Notes: generated from the sequence alone by a model not told the origin. DNA of 64,000 bases from an uncultured Clostridia bacterium (GCA_934757855.1 CAKVLR010000001.1:399480-463479); one strand, 5' to 3'; shown: positions 46,008-55,204, numbered from the stretch's first letter. A program made the numbers and translations.

Positions 46008-48389
46008 TTATACAATAATATTTAAGATTTTATTTTTCACATAAATTACTTTTTTAATTGTAGCATTTTGTAACTGCTCGATTGCCTCAACTGCAACTTT
46101 TACTACAATTTCTTGCTCGCTATCACACGCAACTTTAATAATTCCACGCATTTTGCCGTTTACCTGAACTGGCAATTCAATTTCATCATCAAGGCACTTA
46201 TTTTCATCAAATGTAGGGAAACTTTCTTCCAATATTTGCGTACCGAATGTATTTTCAAACAATTCACTTGTTATATGAGGTGCGATAGGATTTAGCATAA
46301 TAAGCAAGTTTTTAAACTCTTTTTTAGAGATTTTGCCGACTTCGTAAATTGAATTTGTCAACTCCATAAGGGCCGATACGATAGTGTTGTGCGTAAAATC
46401 TTCGTAGTCTTTGGTCACTTTTTTGATAGTTTTGTTAAAATTAACTTCATTTTCTGGTAAATATTCATCACTATCAACGAGCAAATCTTTTAAGCCCCAA
46501 ATTCTATTTAAAAATCTACTTACGCCGTTAATTCCACTATCAGACCAAGGCGCAGGCTTTACATATTCGCCTAAAAATGCCATAAACATACGCAAAGCAT
46601 CAGAGCCATATTGGTCAATTACATCAAGTGGGTTGACTGCCGTTCCTTTACTCTTACTCATTTTTGAGCCATCAGGAGCAAGTACCAAACCACAACAAAT
46701 ACGCTTTTTAAATGGAATTTCAAATGGAACTATGCCCTCATCATACAAGAATAAATGCCAGAATTGAGCATAAATCATATGTCTTGTCACGTGTTCAAAA
46801 CCACCTGTGTATAAATCAGCACTATTCCAATAATTCATTTTTTCCTTGCTAGCCAACTCATGTTCGTTGTGCGCGTCCATATATCTAAGCCAGTACCAAC
46901 TAGAACCAGCCCAGTTTGGCATTGTATCTGCCTCACGGTGTGCATCACAACCACATTTTGGACATTTTACATTTATCCAGTCTGTCGCACGCGAAAGCGG
47001 GCTATCACCGTTGTGTGGGCGATAATCATCAATCTTTGGCAACTCTAACGGCAAGTCTTTTTCACTCAAAGGCACAATACCGCAGTTTGGACAATTTATG
47101 ATAGGAAATGGCTCGCCCCAGTAGCGTTGGCGGTTAAACGCCCAGTCTTGCATTTTGTAGTTAACTTGTTTTTGCCCCTTGCCGATACTCTCCAAAAATT
47201 CCAAAATTTTTGCTTTTGCATCAGCAATGTTTAGCCCGTTTATAATATCACTATTGATATGCTTACTATCTTCGGTAAAGGCGTTTTCAGTGATATCGCC
47301 TTCGAGTACTTGTATCATTTGCTCGTTATGTTTCTTTGCGAACTCATAATCGCGCTCATCGTGCGCAGGCACAGCCATAACAGCCCCAGTACCGTAGTTT
47401 ATCACAACATAATCAGCAACATAAATAGGTACGCGCTTGTTGTTGATAGGGTTTATTGCATACAAGCCATCAATTTTTACACCAGTTTTATCTTTGTTTA
47501 CTTGCGTACGCTCAAATTCAGTTTTGTGCTTTACTTGCTCCAAATATTTGGTAATTTCAGCATAATTTTTGATTTTTTCTTTGTATTTTTCGATAAAAGG
47601 GTGTTCGGGCGCAATCGCAAGGTATGTCACCCCATAAATCGTGTCGCCACGAGTTGTAAATACTTGCAAACTGTCATCGGTGTCGGCTAGGTCAAAAGTA
47701 ATCTTCATACCCTCGCTACGCCCTATCCAGTTGCGTTGTGCAGTCTTTACATTTTCTGGGTAATCTACTTTATCTAGTAAATCTAGCATTTTATCTGCAT
47801 AAGCGGTAATTTTTAAGAACCAAACCTCCCTTTCCTTTTGCTCGACTTGCGAACCACAACGGTCGCAAACTCCGTTTTGAGAGTCCTCATTTGAAAGAGT
47901 CGATTGACAAACAGGACAAAAGTTTACCAAACATTTACTCTTGTATGCCAAACCTTTTTCGTACAATTTTAAAAAAATAAATTGAGTCCATTTGTAGTAG
48001 GCTGGGTCGGTCGTATTTATTTCCCTAGACCAGTCATACGCTCCACCAAGTTTGATAAATTGCTCTTTAAATCTTTCGATATTGTTATCAGTCGAAACGC
48101 GAGGGTCGATACCCATTTTAAGTGCAAAATTTTCGGTAGGCAATCCAAAAGCGTCCCAACCGATAGGTTGCAACACATTATATCCGCAAAATCTCTTGTA
48201 ACGCGCGTTTATATCAGGCATAATGTAGCATTTTGCGTTACCTATATGAATACCCTTTGCAGTTGGCCCAGGGAACTCAGACAACGCAAAATACTTGTTT
48301 GGCTTGTCCTCTTTTACCTCAAAACTTTTGTGGTCTTGCCAATATTTTTGCCATTTGTTTTCAATAGCCTTGAAATCGTAATTTGCCAT
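46008..48389 (-). CDS. leuS: Leucyl-tRNA synthetase
   Basis: A 793-residue class I synthetase. The HIGH box appears as GIHIGNAKCY near 45, the zinc-like CP module around 155-180 contains CPVCQST and CDRCGS, the CP1 editing domain occupies about 220-390 with VFTTRGDTIYGVTYLAIAPEHP and AVPAHDERD, and the KMSKS loop is GSKMSKSKGTAVNP near 570. The anticodon and C-terminal domains are complete. Monocistronic. Confidence 0.97.
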   Translation of the reverse strand: MANYDFKAIENKWQKYWQDHKSFEVKEDKPNKYFALSEFPGPTAKGIHIGNAKCYIMPDINARYKRFCGYNVLQPIGWDAFGLPTENFALKMGIDPRVSTDNNIERFKEQFIKLGGAYDWSREINTTDPAYYKWTQFIFLKLYEKGLAYKSKCLVNFCPVCQSTLSNEDSQNGVCDRCGSQVEQKEREVWFLKITAYADKMLDLLDKVDYPENVKTAQRNWIGRSEGMKITFDLADTDDSLQVFTTRGDTIYGVTYLAIAPEHPFIEKYKEKIKNYAEITKYLEQVKHKTEFERTQVNKDKTGVKIDGLYAINPINNKRVPIYVADYVVINYGTGAVMAVPAHDERDYEFAKKHNEQMIQVLEGDITENAFTEDSKHINSDIINGLNIADAKAKILEFLESIGKGQKQVNYKMQDWAFNRQRYWGEPFPIINCPNCGIVPLSEKDLPLELPKIDDYRPHNGDSPLSRATDWINVKCPKCGCDAHREADTMPNWAGSSWYWLRYMDAHNEHELASKEKMNYWNSADLYTGGFEHVTRHMIYAQFWHLFLYDEGIVPFEIPFKKRICCGLVLAPDGSKMSKSKGTAVNPLDVIDQYGSDALRMFMAFLGEYVKPAPWSDSGINGVSRFLNRIWGLKDLLVDSDEYLPENEVNFNKTIKKVTKDYEDFTHNTIVSALMELTNSIYEVGKISKKEFKNLLIMLNPIAPHITSELFENTFGTQILEESFPTFDENKCLDDEIELPVQVNGKMRGIIKVACDSEQEIVVKVAVEAIEQLQNATIKKVIYVKNKILNIIV

Positions 48390-48569
48390 AGCATACTCCT
48401 AAAAAATGTATTATTTATATTTTACATAAACCCCGCAAAAAAGTCAATAAATTAACTATTTTTTGTGCTTTTTATTTTGTAAGTAACTTAATTTTTGATA
48501 TTCAATTTTCAATTATGAAATAATATGCTATAATAAATTTGAAGTTAATATTTATTTTTGAGGTACAAA

Positions 48570-49112
48570 ATGGCAAGGTGCAAGTGGTGCAACGAAAAAA
48601 ACGAAAAATATATCTATTATCACGACCACGAGTGGGGCAACCTAAATTTAGATGAAAAATATTTGTTTGAAATGCTAATTTTAGAGAGTTTTCAAGCGGG
48701 GCTTTCGTGGGAGTGTGTGCTAAACAAACGAGAGGCGTTTCGAGAGGCTTATGAAAATTTTGATATAGATAAAGTTTGCAATTTTGATGAACAAAAAACA
48801 CAAAAATTAACCGAAAATTCTTCAATGATTCGCAATAAATTAAAAATTCGCGCTAGTGTCAACAATGCAAAAATTTTTAAACAAATTCAACAAGAATTTG
48901 GCAGTTTTAAGGCATATTTACTATCTTTTTGCCAAAATAAAATCATTTACGAACACAATAAAACTCAAAACTCACTTTCCGATAATATTTCGCAAGACCT
49001 AGTAAAACGCGGTATGAAATTTGTCGGCACGACTATAATTTACGCTTATTTACAGGCAATCGGTATCATAAATTCACACGAACCTGAGTGCTTTCTTTTT
49101 AGAGAAAATTAA
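48570..49112 (+). CDS. tag: DNA-3-methyladenine glycosylase I
   Basis: A 180-residue base-excision repair enzyme removing 3-methyladenine from DNA. The N-terminus MARCKWCNEKNEKYIYYHDHEWG matches the Tag zinc-site/active-site region, and LILESFQAGLSWECVLNKREAFR and the C-terminal MKFVGTTIIYAYLQAIGIINSHEPECF are family-typical. The ATG at 48570 follows TTGAGG; a TTG 12 bases upstream is less likely. A Cys/His set at both ends fits the bound zinc. Confidence 0.93.
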   Translation: MARCKWCNEKNEKYIYYHDHEWGNLNLDEKYLFEMLILESFQAGLSWECVLNKREAFREAYENFDIDKVCNFDEQKTQKLTENSSMIRNKLKIRASVNNAKIFKQIQQEFGSFKAYLLSFCQNKIIYEHNKTQNSLSDNISQDLVKRGMKFVGTTIIYAYLQAIGIINSHEPECFLFREN

Positions 49113-49202
49113 CCAAAAAATACAAAAAAATTCAATAAAAAATCATTATTTAAAAATTGTAATTTGTGTATATAAAAAATTCCCTTTGTCTATAATGAAA
49201 GT

Positions 49203-49754
49203 ATGGAATTATTTAGAGGATACGGCTATGCGCCGAACACAAAAGGTAGTTTAGCGAAATTTTTAAGCGAATATTTTTTGCATAACGATATAGTTTTGCT
49301 TTGTTTGGGTACAGACAAATTAGTTGGCGATTGCCTTGCCCCATTACTCGCTGAAAAATTAAGGCAAAATGAATTTCCTTTTTATATTTACGGTGGACTT
49401 AATGCACCAATAACCGCTCAAAACGCACAGTTTGCATATGAATTTATCCGCACAATTCACCCAACTAGCAAGATTATTTTAGTCGATAGTATGGCCACCA
49501 CCAAGCAGGCAAATTTGGGCGATATTGTGGTAACAAAAGAATATTTAGGCGCGTTTAGGAACCTCGAAATTTACCCAGATTTGTGTATCTATGGGGTCAC
49601 AAGTTTGCTTCACAACAACCTACTCAACTGCGCAAGGCTTCGCAATGTGGAGTTTTTGGCGAATTTAATTTGCAACTCTATTTTTTATGCTTATGAAATG
49701 AAAAAATCAATTTTACAAGATAAAAAATCAAATTTTTCGACTTTTTCCCACTAA
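49203..49754 (+). CDS. YyaC-family spore protein (GPR-like fold)
   Basis: A 183-residue protein. LLCLGTDKLVGDCLAPLLAEKL and the following IYGGLNAPITAQNA, then IILVDSMATT, are the YyaC pattern, a family structurally related to germination protease GPR and found only in spore formers. It is one of several sporulation genes here and follows tag by about 90 bases on the same strand. Catalytic activity of the family is not firmly established. Confidence 0.82.
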   Translation: MELFRGYGYAPNTKGSLAKFLSEYFLHNDIVLLCLGTDKLVGDCLAPLLAEKLRQNEFPFYIYGGLNAPITAQNAQFAYEFIRTIHPTSKIILVDSMATTKQANLGDIVVTKEYLGAFRNLEIYPDLCIYGVTSLLHNNLLNCARLRNVEFLANLICNSIFYAYEMKKSILQDKKSNFSTFSH

Positions 49755-49894
49755 AAACACTAATTTTTGGCAAAATTTTAAATAAATTTGTGTATTCGTT
49801 TGACTTTTAATTTTGGAATATATTAAAATTAGAATAAACATTTTATCGGTGCATAATTTTTGATTAACTTTGCAAAATAATTTTAGGGGGATTT

Positions 49895-50947
49895 ATGTTA
49901 GGAAAAATCAAAAATGCGCGTTTCGGCGTGCTAATGGGTATGATAATTTCGGGCGTGTTGATAATTGCGCTTGTATGCGTATTATGCTTGCAACCAAAAA
50001 TTGACACAGGGCTAAATATCGACCGCACAACGGACAACGGACAGACAGAAGTGCTACCAGTAATTGATGAATCTTACACGCCTAGCAAAAACGCAAGCAC
50101 TACTGACTATCCTACCACTGGTACAAAACAAGGCACTATCACAGTTGATACTGATTCAAGCAGTAATACCACCCTTACCGCCACGCCTCTTGATGATGGA
50201 AATAATAAATATGTATTTGCGTACTGGCAAAAGGGTAATGTGAAAATTTCAGGTGATGCAACTATCAAGGTTACAAATTATTCTTCTGGTACTTATACCC
50301 CTGTATTTATTGCAGAAACACTAAACGGAACTGCTACAAACAAAGTACACCGTGTAGATAACCTTTCTTCTTCCATTAGCGAATACCTAACATCAGCCAA
50401 CAAGTATGGCGCTGGACATATTTTTATCCTTAAACAAGATATTACATTTACTGGCACATTTACCCCGTTAGGCACAAACACAAGTGGCGCTACTCCAACA
50501 GGTTTTGCTGGAATTATTGATGGCGCTGGACACAAACTGATAAACTTTAAAGCACAAATTAGCGGTACCGCTCAAACATATTTCGGCGGAATTGTATGTC
50601 ACCTTAACGGTGGAGTCATCAAAAACTTAACTATTGCTAGTGGTGAAGTTACCGCAACCAGCAGTAACCATGTTGGCTCTTTTGCTGGACAAGTAACAAA
50701 CGGATTGATTTCGCGTTGCGCAAACTATGCTAAAATTACAGGAAAAAGTAGCGCAGGTTACGCCGCTGGTATTGCCTCAATCGTATCAGGTAGCGCACAC
50801 ACAAGTGCATTCTACTACAACTACAACTACGGCTCAATTACCGCCAACTATGTAGGTGCAATCGTGTACTCAAACGGCACAGCGTCTAGCCCTAACGCAT
50901 ATCTAATCAAAAATGTAAACCTAGGCAGTTTCCAAACAACAACTTAA
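49895..50947 (+). CDS. Secreted or membrane-anchored GLUG-type surface protein
   Basis: A 350-residue protein with an N-terminal membrane anchor (about 12-36) and then a Thr/Ser/Asn-rich linker. From about 170 to the end are glycine-rich beta-helix repeats such as FAGIIDGAGHKLINF, FGGIVCHLNGGVIKNLTI and GSFAGQVTNGLISRC, the GLUG pattern. TTTAGGGGG precedes the start. It resembles a short version of the giant protein at the left edge. A surface-adhesion role is inferred. Confidence 0.75.
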   Translation: MLGKIKNARFGVLMGMIISGVLIIALVCVLCLQPKIDTGLNIDRTTDNGQTEVLPVIDESYTPSKNASTTDYPTTGTKQGTITVDTDSSSNTTLTATPLDDGNNKYVFAYWQKGNVKISGDATIKVTNYSSGTYTPVFIAETLNGTATNKVHRVDNLSSSISEYLTSANKYGAGHIFILKQDITFTGTFTPLGTNTSGATPTGFAGIIDGAGHKLINFKAQISGTAQTYFGGIVCHLNGGVIKNLTIASGEVTATSSNHVGSFAGQVTNGLISRCANYAKITGKSSAGYAAGIASIVSGSAHTSAFYYNYNYGSITANYVGAIVYSNGTASSPNAYLIKNVNLGSFQTTT

Positions 50948-51142
50948 TATATTTCAATAAAAAGCACCGAAAGGTGTTTTTTTTATTGGAGCAAAAGTTT
51001 CTATTTTGCTTTTCATTTAATCAAATTTAATATTTAATTAAATTTTAAAATAAACTAAGATTAAATAACTTATCTTGATTTTTGGCATCATATTTCCTTT
51101 TATTTAAAGCATATAATGTATAAAAATTTTTAGGGAGATAAA

Positions 51143-51433
51143 ATGCAGGGAAAAGACAACATTGCAACTGAGAAAATCGTAAAACACACGCAACACAAAC
51201 TAGTGTGTGATAACCGCCGTTTATTGTGTATTACGGGCGTGGAAAAGGCTAGCGAGGCAAGCCCTACCCACTTTTCTTGTGTGGTAATGGGGCGAGAATT
51301 GCAAGTCGATGGCAAAGATTTGCAAGTAAACAAACTCGATGTAAACGAAGGCGTTGCCGAAATTGAAGGCGAAATCGATGCGATAAAGTACGCCCAAGAG
51401 CGCAAAAGTATCTTTAAGAGGTTGTTTCGATAA
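51143..51433 (+). CDS. yabP: Spore coat morphogenesis protein YabP
   Basis: A 96-residue protein of the YabP/YqfC family, made in the mother cell during sporulation. The VCDNRRLLCITGVEKASEASPTHFSCVVMG segment is typical, followed by DLQVNKLDVNEGVAEIEGEIDAIKY. AGGGAG lies before ATG. The stop overlaps the yabQ start by one base (TAATG), the same order as in Bacillus. Confidence 0.9.
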   Translation: MQGKDNIATEKIVKHTQHKLVCDNRRLLCITGVEKASEASPTHFSCVVMGRELQVDGKDLQVNKLDVNEGVAEIEGEIDAIKYAQERKSIFKRLFR

Positions 51434-51897
51434 TGCTTTATGCAACACTCGGGCAAGGCTGGCTATTTTTGCTAATGTTACACCTAGGTATTTGTGTGGC
51501 GCTTTTCGATGAAATATTTAGAATTTTGCCCGCAATGTGTAAGCAAATTTTGTTAAAAAGCAATATAAAAAAATTACTAAAAAATACAAACCAAAATGCT
51601 CCAAAAATATCTTTTTTGCCACAACAGAAATCTAACAACAACACAAAAAAATCTATTGCGCCCGCTATTTTAAATAACCTCAGCGTATGCGCACGCGTGA
51701 TTTTTGCGGGAGCGATTTGTTATGTTGGTATGCTCTTTCTAAACTACGGCGCGGTTAGATTTTATCTAATTTTGGCATTTATTGTAGGGTTTTGGCTAGA
51801 ACGAATTTTCATTGCAAAAGGTGTGTTATTTTTGCTCAAAAAAGTGTACAATAATACAAAAAAGGAGCAGAAAGATGAAACAAACTTTAAAGTTTAA
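51433..51897 (+). CDS. yabQ: Spore membrane protein YabQ
   Basis: A 154-residue membrane protein with four hydrophobic segments and a Lys/Asn-rich loop after the second, needed for spore cortex formation in Bacillus. GLFLL-like N-terminus and position between yabP and a DivIC homologue support the name. The 3' end overlaps the next gene by 23 bases. Confidence 0.85.
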   Translation: MLYATLGQGWLFLLMLHLGICVALFDEIFRILPAMCKQILLKSNIKKLLKNTNQNAPKISFLPQQKSNNNTKKSIAPAILNNLSVCARVIFAGAICYVGMLFLNYGAVRFYLILAFIVGFWLERIFIAKGVLFLLKKVYNNTKKEQKDETNFKV

Positions 51898-52147
51898 AAC
51901 AATCTTTTGCGGTATAATCTTGCTTTGTGTAGTACTTTTTACCATATTAATTTCGCAATTTTTCACCCTTTCGCAACAACGCTCAAAATTAGCAAATTTA
52001 CAAAACTACCACAACCAACTTGCGCAAGAAATTGAACAAGCAAAAAGCACACTTACGCAAGTTTCTAGCGAAGAATATCAAGAGCAAAACGCTCGTAAAA
52101 AAGGTTACGGCTACCCGCAAGAAAAACGATTTTTGCAAGAAAAATAA
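51875..52147 (+). CDS. divIC: Septum formation initiator DivIC/FtsB
   Basis: A 90-residue single-pass membrane protein: helix at about 8-30 and then a heptad-rich coiled coil (SQQRSKLANLQNYHNQLAQEI) ending with EYQEQNARKKGYGYPQEKRF, the conserved C-terminal box of FtsB/DivIC. It would join the divisome with FtsL and DivIB. AAAGGAGCAGAAAG precedes the ATG at 51875; the frame upstream of that is inside yabQ. Confidence 0.88.
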   Translation: MKQTLKFKTIFCGIILLCVVLFTILISQFFTLSQQRSKLANLQNYHNQLAQEIEQAKSTLTQVSSEEYQEQNARKKGYGYPQEKRFLQEK

Positions 52148-52220
52148 CCCTCTTTACCACTACTTTTTGCCCCAAATTTGCCCGAAAAACAACTTTTTTA
52201 CAATTTTTTGGTAATATTAC

Positions 52221-52249
52221 TTGACATTTTGCATATAATGTAATATAAT
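52221..52249 (+). promoter_or_regulatory. Promoter of initiator tRNA
   Basis: TTGACA (52221-52226) and TATAAT (52244-52249), perfect consensus, spacer 17 bases. Confidence 0.85.
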
Positions 52250-52259
52250 TAAAATGTAT

Positions 52260-52336
52260 CGCGGGGTAGAGCAGTTCGGCAGCTCGTTGGGCTCATAACC
52301 CAAAGGTCGGAGGTTCAAATCCTTCCCCCGCTACCA
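52260..52336 (+). tRNA. Initiator tRNA-fMet(CAT)
   Basis: The three consecutive G-C pairs in the anticodon stem (TTGGGCTCATAACCCAA) identify the initiator. Acceptor is CGCGGGG/CCCCGCT with an unpaired first position, here C1 against T72 where C1-A72 is usual. CCA is encoded at 52334-52336. Confidence 0.93.
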
Positions 52337-52404
52337 ATAATGCTCAGGAAGTGTAATATGGTATTATTCCCTAAGTTTTACTTCTAATGAGTTAAGTAAA
52401 AATA

Positions 52405-52432
52405 GCCTATCCTAGGCTGTTTTTTATTTGCT
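52405..52432 (+). terminator. Terminator after tRNA-fMet
   Basis: AGCCTA and TAGGCT form a hairpin with a tiny loop, followed by GTTTTTTATTT. Confidence 0.75.
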
Positions 52433-52476
52433 AGGCATTTACAAATTATCTTTTTTATAAATTAATGTTTTAGGTA

Positions 52477-52637
52477 TTGACTTTTTGGGTGAATTTGCGA
52501 TATAATAATACTAACCTAGTTTTAGGTGGTAGATTTTATCTACAGCTCTTTTAGGGCTTCTCACTAATATTGTTTTAGTGTGTTAATTTGGGCTTAAGGC
52601 TCAATTGGTAAGTACTTTGTGCTTACCTTTTTTATTT
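52477..52637 (+). ncRNA. Orphan RNA 1: chain of short hairpins with own promoter and terminator
   Basis: TTGACT (52477) and TATAAT (52501-52506, spacer 18) start a transcript near 52513. It holds CCTA/TAGG, GTAGAT/ATCTAC, AGCTC/GGGCT and CACTAA/TTAGTG hairpins in sequence, and ends in GGTAAGTAC/GTGCTTACC plus six Ts (52607-52637). No reading frame with a ribosome site was found. Family unknown. Confidence 0.65.
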
Positions 52638-52661
52638 ACTTATTAATGAATTTATTTTAGG

Positions 52662-52788
52662 TTGACAAAAATCAAATTGTATGTTATAATTCCCAATAGA
52701 GAGTGATTAACTCGGCATCATTAGACGCCTGGGTTCCCACAGACTTGGGTATTGCGCAAGCAATCACCGTGGCACTCTCTCTTTATTA
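52662..52788 (+). ncRNA. Orphan RNA 2: closed multi-branch RNA with own promoter
   Basis: TTGACA (52662-52667) and TATAAT (52685-52690), spacer 17, precede an 8-bp closing helix AGAGAGTG (52698-52705) / CACTCTCT (52773-52780), which runs into CTTTATT. Inside are GGC/GCC (52714/52727), CCCA/TGGG (52736/52746) and a perfect ATTGC-GCAA-GCAAT hairpin with a GNRA tetraloop (52751-52764). No known RNA family was recognised. Confidence 0.65.
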
Positions 52789-52844
52789 AATATAGCAGAT
52801 GATTGCATTTGTTATATTTTTTTATTTTAAACTTTTAATGGTAC

Positions 52845-52995
52845 TTGACATTTTTTGCAATATTACTTATAATAAACACTGCCATCGCCCTTATGAAAGG
52901 GAGTCACGGAAAAATTTCGCGTGGCCGAGAGAGAACATTGGCTTTTAGTGGAGGCTTTCTAAACTCCTGCAAAACTTGTAGGTGTTTTTTATTTA
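52845..52995 (+). ncRNA. Orphan RNA 3: three-way junction with own promoter and terminator
   Basis: TTGACA (52845-52850) and TATAAT (52868-52873), spacer 17. CACTGCCA pairs with TGGC..AGTG and encloses CCCTT-ATGA-AAGGG and CACGGAAA/TTTCGCGTG. It ends with CCTGCAA/TTGTAGG (52966-52982) and six Ts. No coding frame or family was recognised. Confidence 0.65.
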
Positions 52996-53098
52996 TTTAA
53001 AAAATTGGCTAAACAAATTACTGATTACAAAATAAAACACCACTAAAAATGAAGGAAACTCCAAAAATAGTAGTGTTTTAGTGATGTAATTATATTAT

Positions 53099-53503
53099 TT
53101 AGTTAAAAAAGCGTTTGATTTCGGCTTCAGCCGTTTCAGGTGAGTCACTACCGTGAATAAGGTTCTCACGGTCGTTGCAACTGTAATCGCCACGAATTGT
53201 ACCAGCAGGGGCATCGAGATATTTTGTTGGTCCCATAAAGTTACGCATACCTTTGATTGCGTGTTCGCCCTCAACAATCATACCCACAACAGGGCCACTA
53301 GTCATATACTCTTGCACCTCAGGGAAGAATGGTCTATCTACGATATGTGCGTAATGCTCACGCAACTGCGCCTCAGTCAAAGTAAACATTTTCATATCTA
53401 CTATTTTAAAACCTTTTTTCTCAATTCTTCCGATAATCTCCCCCATCAAGCCTCTGCGTACTGCATCAGGTTTGAGCATAATATATGTTCTCTCCATTTC
53501 CAT
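53099..53503 (-). CDS. ndk: Nucleoside-diphosphate kinase
   Basis: A 134-residue kinase that balances NTP and dNTP pools by a phosphohistidine mechanism. The start MEMERTYIMLKPDAVRRGL is chosen because AAGGAG lies 9 bases before it; the longer frame upstream has no ribosome site. The catalytic His is in NLIHGSDSPETAEAEI near residue 115. Monocistronic, facing the orphan RNA cluster. Confidence 0.96.
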   Translation of the reverse strand: MEMERTYIMLKPDAVRRGLMGEIIGRIEKKGFKIVDMKMFTLTEAQLREHYAHIVDRPFFPEVQEYMTSGPVVGMIVEGEHAIKGMRNFMGPTKYLDAPAGTIRGDYSCNDRENLIHGSDSPETAEAEIKRFFN

Positions 53504-53947
53504 TATTGTATTCTCCTTAAAATCTTGATAATATAGAATACCACATTTGCAGTCAAAAATCAAGTAATTAAATAGCGAAAAGCCTTTTGTTTTCTTCAAC
53601 AAAAAAATAATACCTATCCCCCCCACCAGCAAAGCAAATGTATTTTGATAAAACCATATTTATAATAGAAAAATATTTTTACTCATTTCACATTATTTTA
53701 ACAGAACTACTTACATTGTTTATGTGAGTATTTATAAAAAATATCACTAAGTAGCCATTTTTTGCGACTTACTATACAAATTTATGGTGTATAGTGTAAT
53801 TTTTAAGCGCAATTCATTTTTATTTTAAAAATTAAAAAAGCCTACCATTTGAATAAGTAACGCGCCGAAACGCATAATATTATACATTTGATAGACTTCT
53901 TTTTTTCTACTTTGAATTTATTACATTTTGCAAATTATTGATAAAAA
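53504..53947. other. Non-coding stretch with terminator of the RsgI-like gene
   Basis: On the minus strand AAGTCTATC and GGTAGGCTT (53893-53838) pair and run into TTTTTTAATTTTT, with a GC-containing inner hairpin near 53865. This terminates the RsgI-like gene. The remainder, 53504-53830, is AT-rich with the ndk leader and nothing else seen. Confidence 0.6.
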
Positions 53948-54949
53948 TTATGATTTTAAAAGATTTTGTTGGAATGTTGCAATTTGTTGTTGCATTGCTT
54001 CTTGTTCGGCAATTGGCATAGTCTTGAAAGCATCAATACGCTCTTTTACAGCAGTCATAGTTTGGTCGTATAATGTTTTTGCTGTAGTCTTGATTGTTTC
54101 TAACGCTTGTTTGCAAGTTTCTTGCAATTCTTTTACGAACGCTTTGAATTGTTTGTCCAACTCTGCTTTCTTTTCGTTGTATGTCTTTACAGCGCTGTCA
54201 TACACATCTTTCAGCCTAGCCTTGGTAGCCTCAGAAGCAGATTCGTAAGCATCTTTTGCATTTTCCATCGCACTGTCTGCAATAGCCAAGATTGTGTTGT
54301 ACAATGTGTTGAATTTAGTGGTCAACTGGTTACGAGCCTCAACTGTGATTTGGTCCAAATCGTTTGCTGTAGTTTTAGCATATTCAAGCAATTCAGCAGT
54401 TGTCTTGTTTGCGTAATCTTTCGCATTTGCGCCCATATTGCTCAAAGCGCCCTTGATGTCATTGCTAACTTGTGCAACTGCACCAGCGAACACACCATTG
54501 TCGCTAAAATACTTGTTTACAGCATTTTGTGCCTTTTTCGCTAACTCTTGATAGTCAGCAGTTGTTTCAGCAGAAATTTTGATTTCTACCTTAGTAGATT
54601 TGCCAGATACAGGGACATTAGTTGTACTGCTGTTCATTTTGTCCATTTCGTTCGCCACTTGCGCAAACTTTTCAGCAGCCACCTCAGCCTTTAATCCCAT
54701 AAATGATACATTTGCTAGCAACTTTTCGCCATCTGCATTTAGCGCAACCTCTGCAACTACCTTGTTGTTGCCGTCAAGCACAACTTGTACGCTTGGGTTT
54801 GTGGACATTTCCATTACAGCCTTTGGTTGAGCGTTTTTATTGCCCAAAACCACCAAAATCACGATTGCTGCAATCAATACAACAGCCATAACGCCCAAAA
54901 GTATATACTTAGACTTCATATTGCCCGCACTTTTTTGCTTTTCAGCCAT
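53948..54949 (-). CDS. RsgI-like membrane protein with long extracytoplasmic coiled coil
   Basis: A 333-residue protein: membrane helix at about 15-36, then a domain at about 42-110 (SVQVVLDGNNKVVAEVALNADGEKLL, followed by ..AAEKFAQVAN) resembling the periplasmic RsgI_N-like middle domain of anti-sigma-I factors. Residues about 130-325 are almost pure amphipathic helix with Ala/Lys/Glu heptads. It lacks the N-terminal anti-sigma segment and no sigma-I gene is adjacent, so it may sense the envelope without binding a sigma factor. GGAGGAAAAAAG precedes ATG. Confidence 0.65.
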   Translation of the reverse strand: MAEKQKSAGNMKSKYILLGVMAVVLIAAIVILVVLGNKNAQPKAVMEMSTNPSVQVVLDGNNKVVAEVALNADGEKLLANVSFMGLKAEVAAEKFAQVANEMDKMNSSTTNVPVSGKSTKVEIKISAETTADYQELAKKAQNAVNKYFSDNGVFAGAVAQVSNDIKGALSNMGANAKDYANKTTAELLEYAKTTANDLDQITVEARNQLTTKFNTLYNTILAIADSAMENAKDAYESASEATKARLKDVYDSAVKTYNEKKAELDKQFKAFVKELQETCKQALETIKTTAKTLYDQTMTAVKERIDAFKTMPIAEQEAMQQQIATFQQNLLKS

Positions 54950-55155
54950 TCTTTTTTCCTCCTTGTTAAATTTATACGCATATTATACCAGTTTTTTGCC
55001 CAAAAACAAAATATTTACAACAAAGTTTTTAAATTTAACGCTTGATATATTTTTGTCTAAAAATCTAACAACCACTAGACTAAATAACTAAAAAATCGAA
55101 ATTAAAAATCTACCAGCATTTTCCCCTACCTTTTTAACAAACTCACAAAATATGG

Positions 55156-55184
55156 TTGACATTTTCCCGCCTTTAAGTTATAAT
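55156..55184 (+). promoter_or_regulatory. Promoter of tRNA-Thr
   Basis: TTGACA (55156-55161) and TATAAT (55179-55184), spacer 17; the transcript would first cross the tRNA half and then the intact tRNA. Confidence 0.8.
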
Positions 55185-55204
55185 GAACTTATACCCACAA
55201 ACAA

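Noticed and set aside
47259..47690. 143-residue plus-strand frame inside leuS
   Set aside because: It is antisense to the conserved LeuRS editing domain and has no ribosome site or recognisable motif.
52698..52780. Orphan RNA 2 as a ZTP, SRP or 6S RNA
   Set aside because: It lacks the conserved SRP loop, is too short for 6S, and only a short CGCCTGGG word resembles the ZTP riboswitch; there is no downstream gene to regulate.
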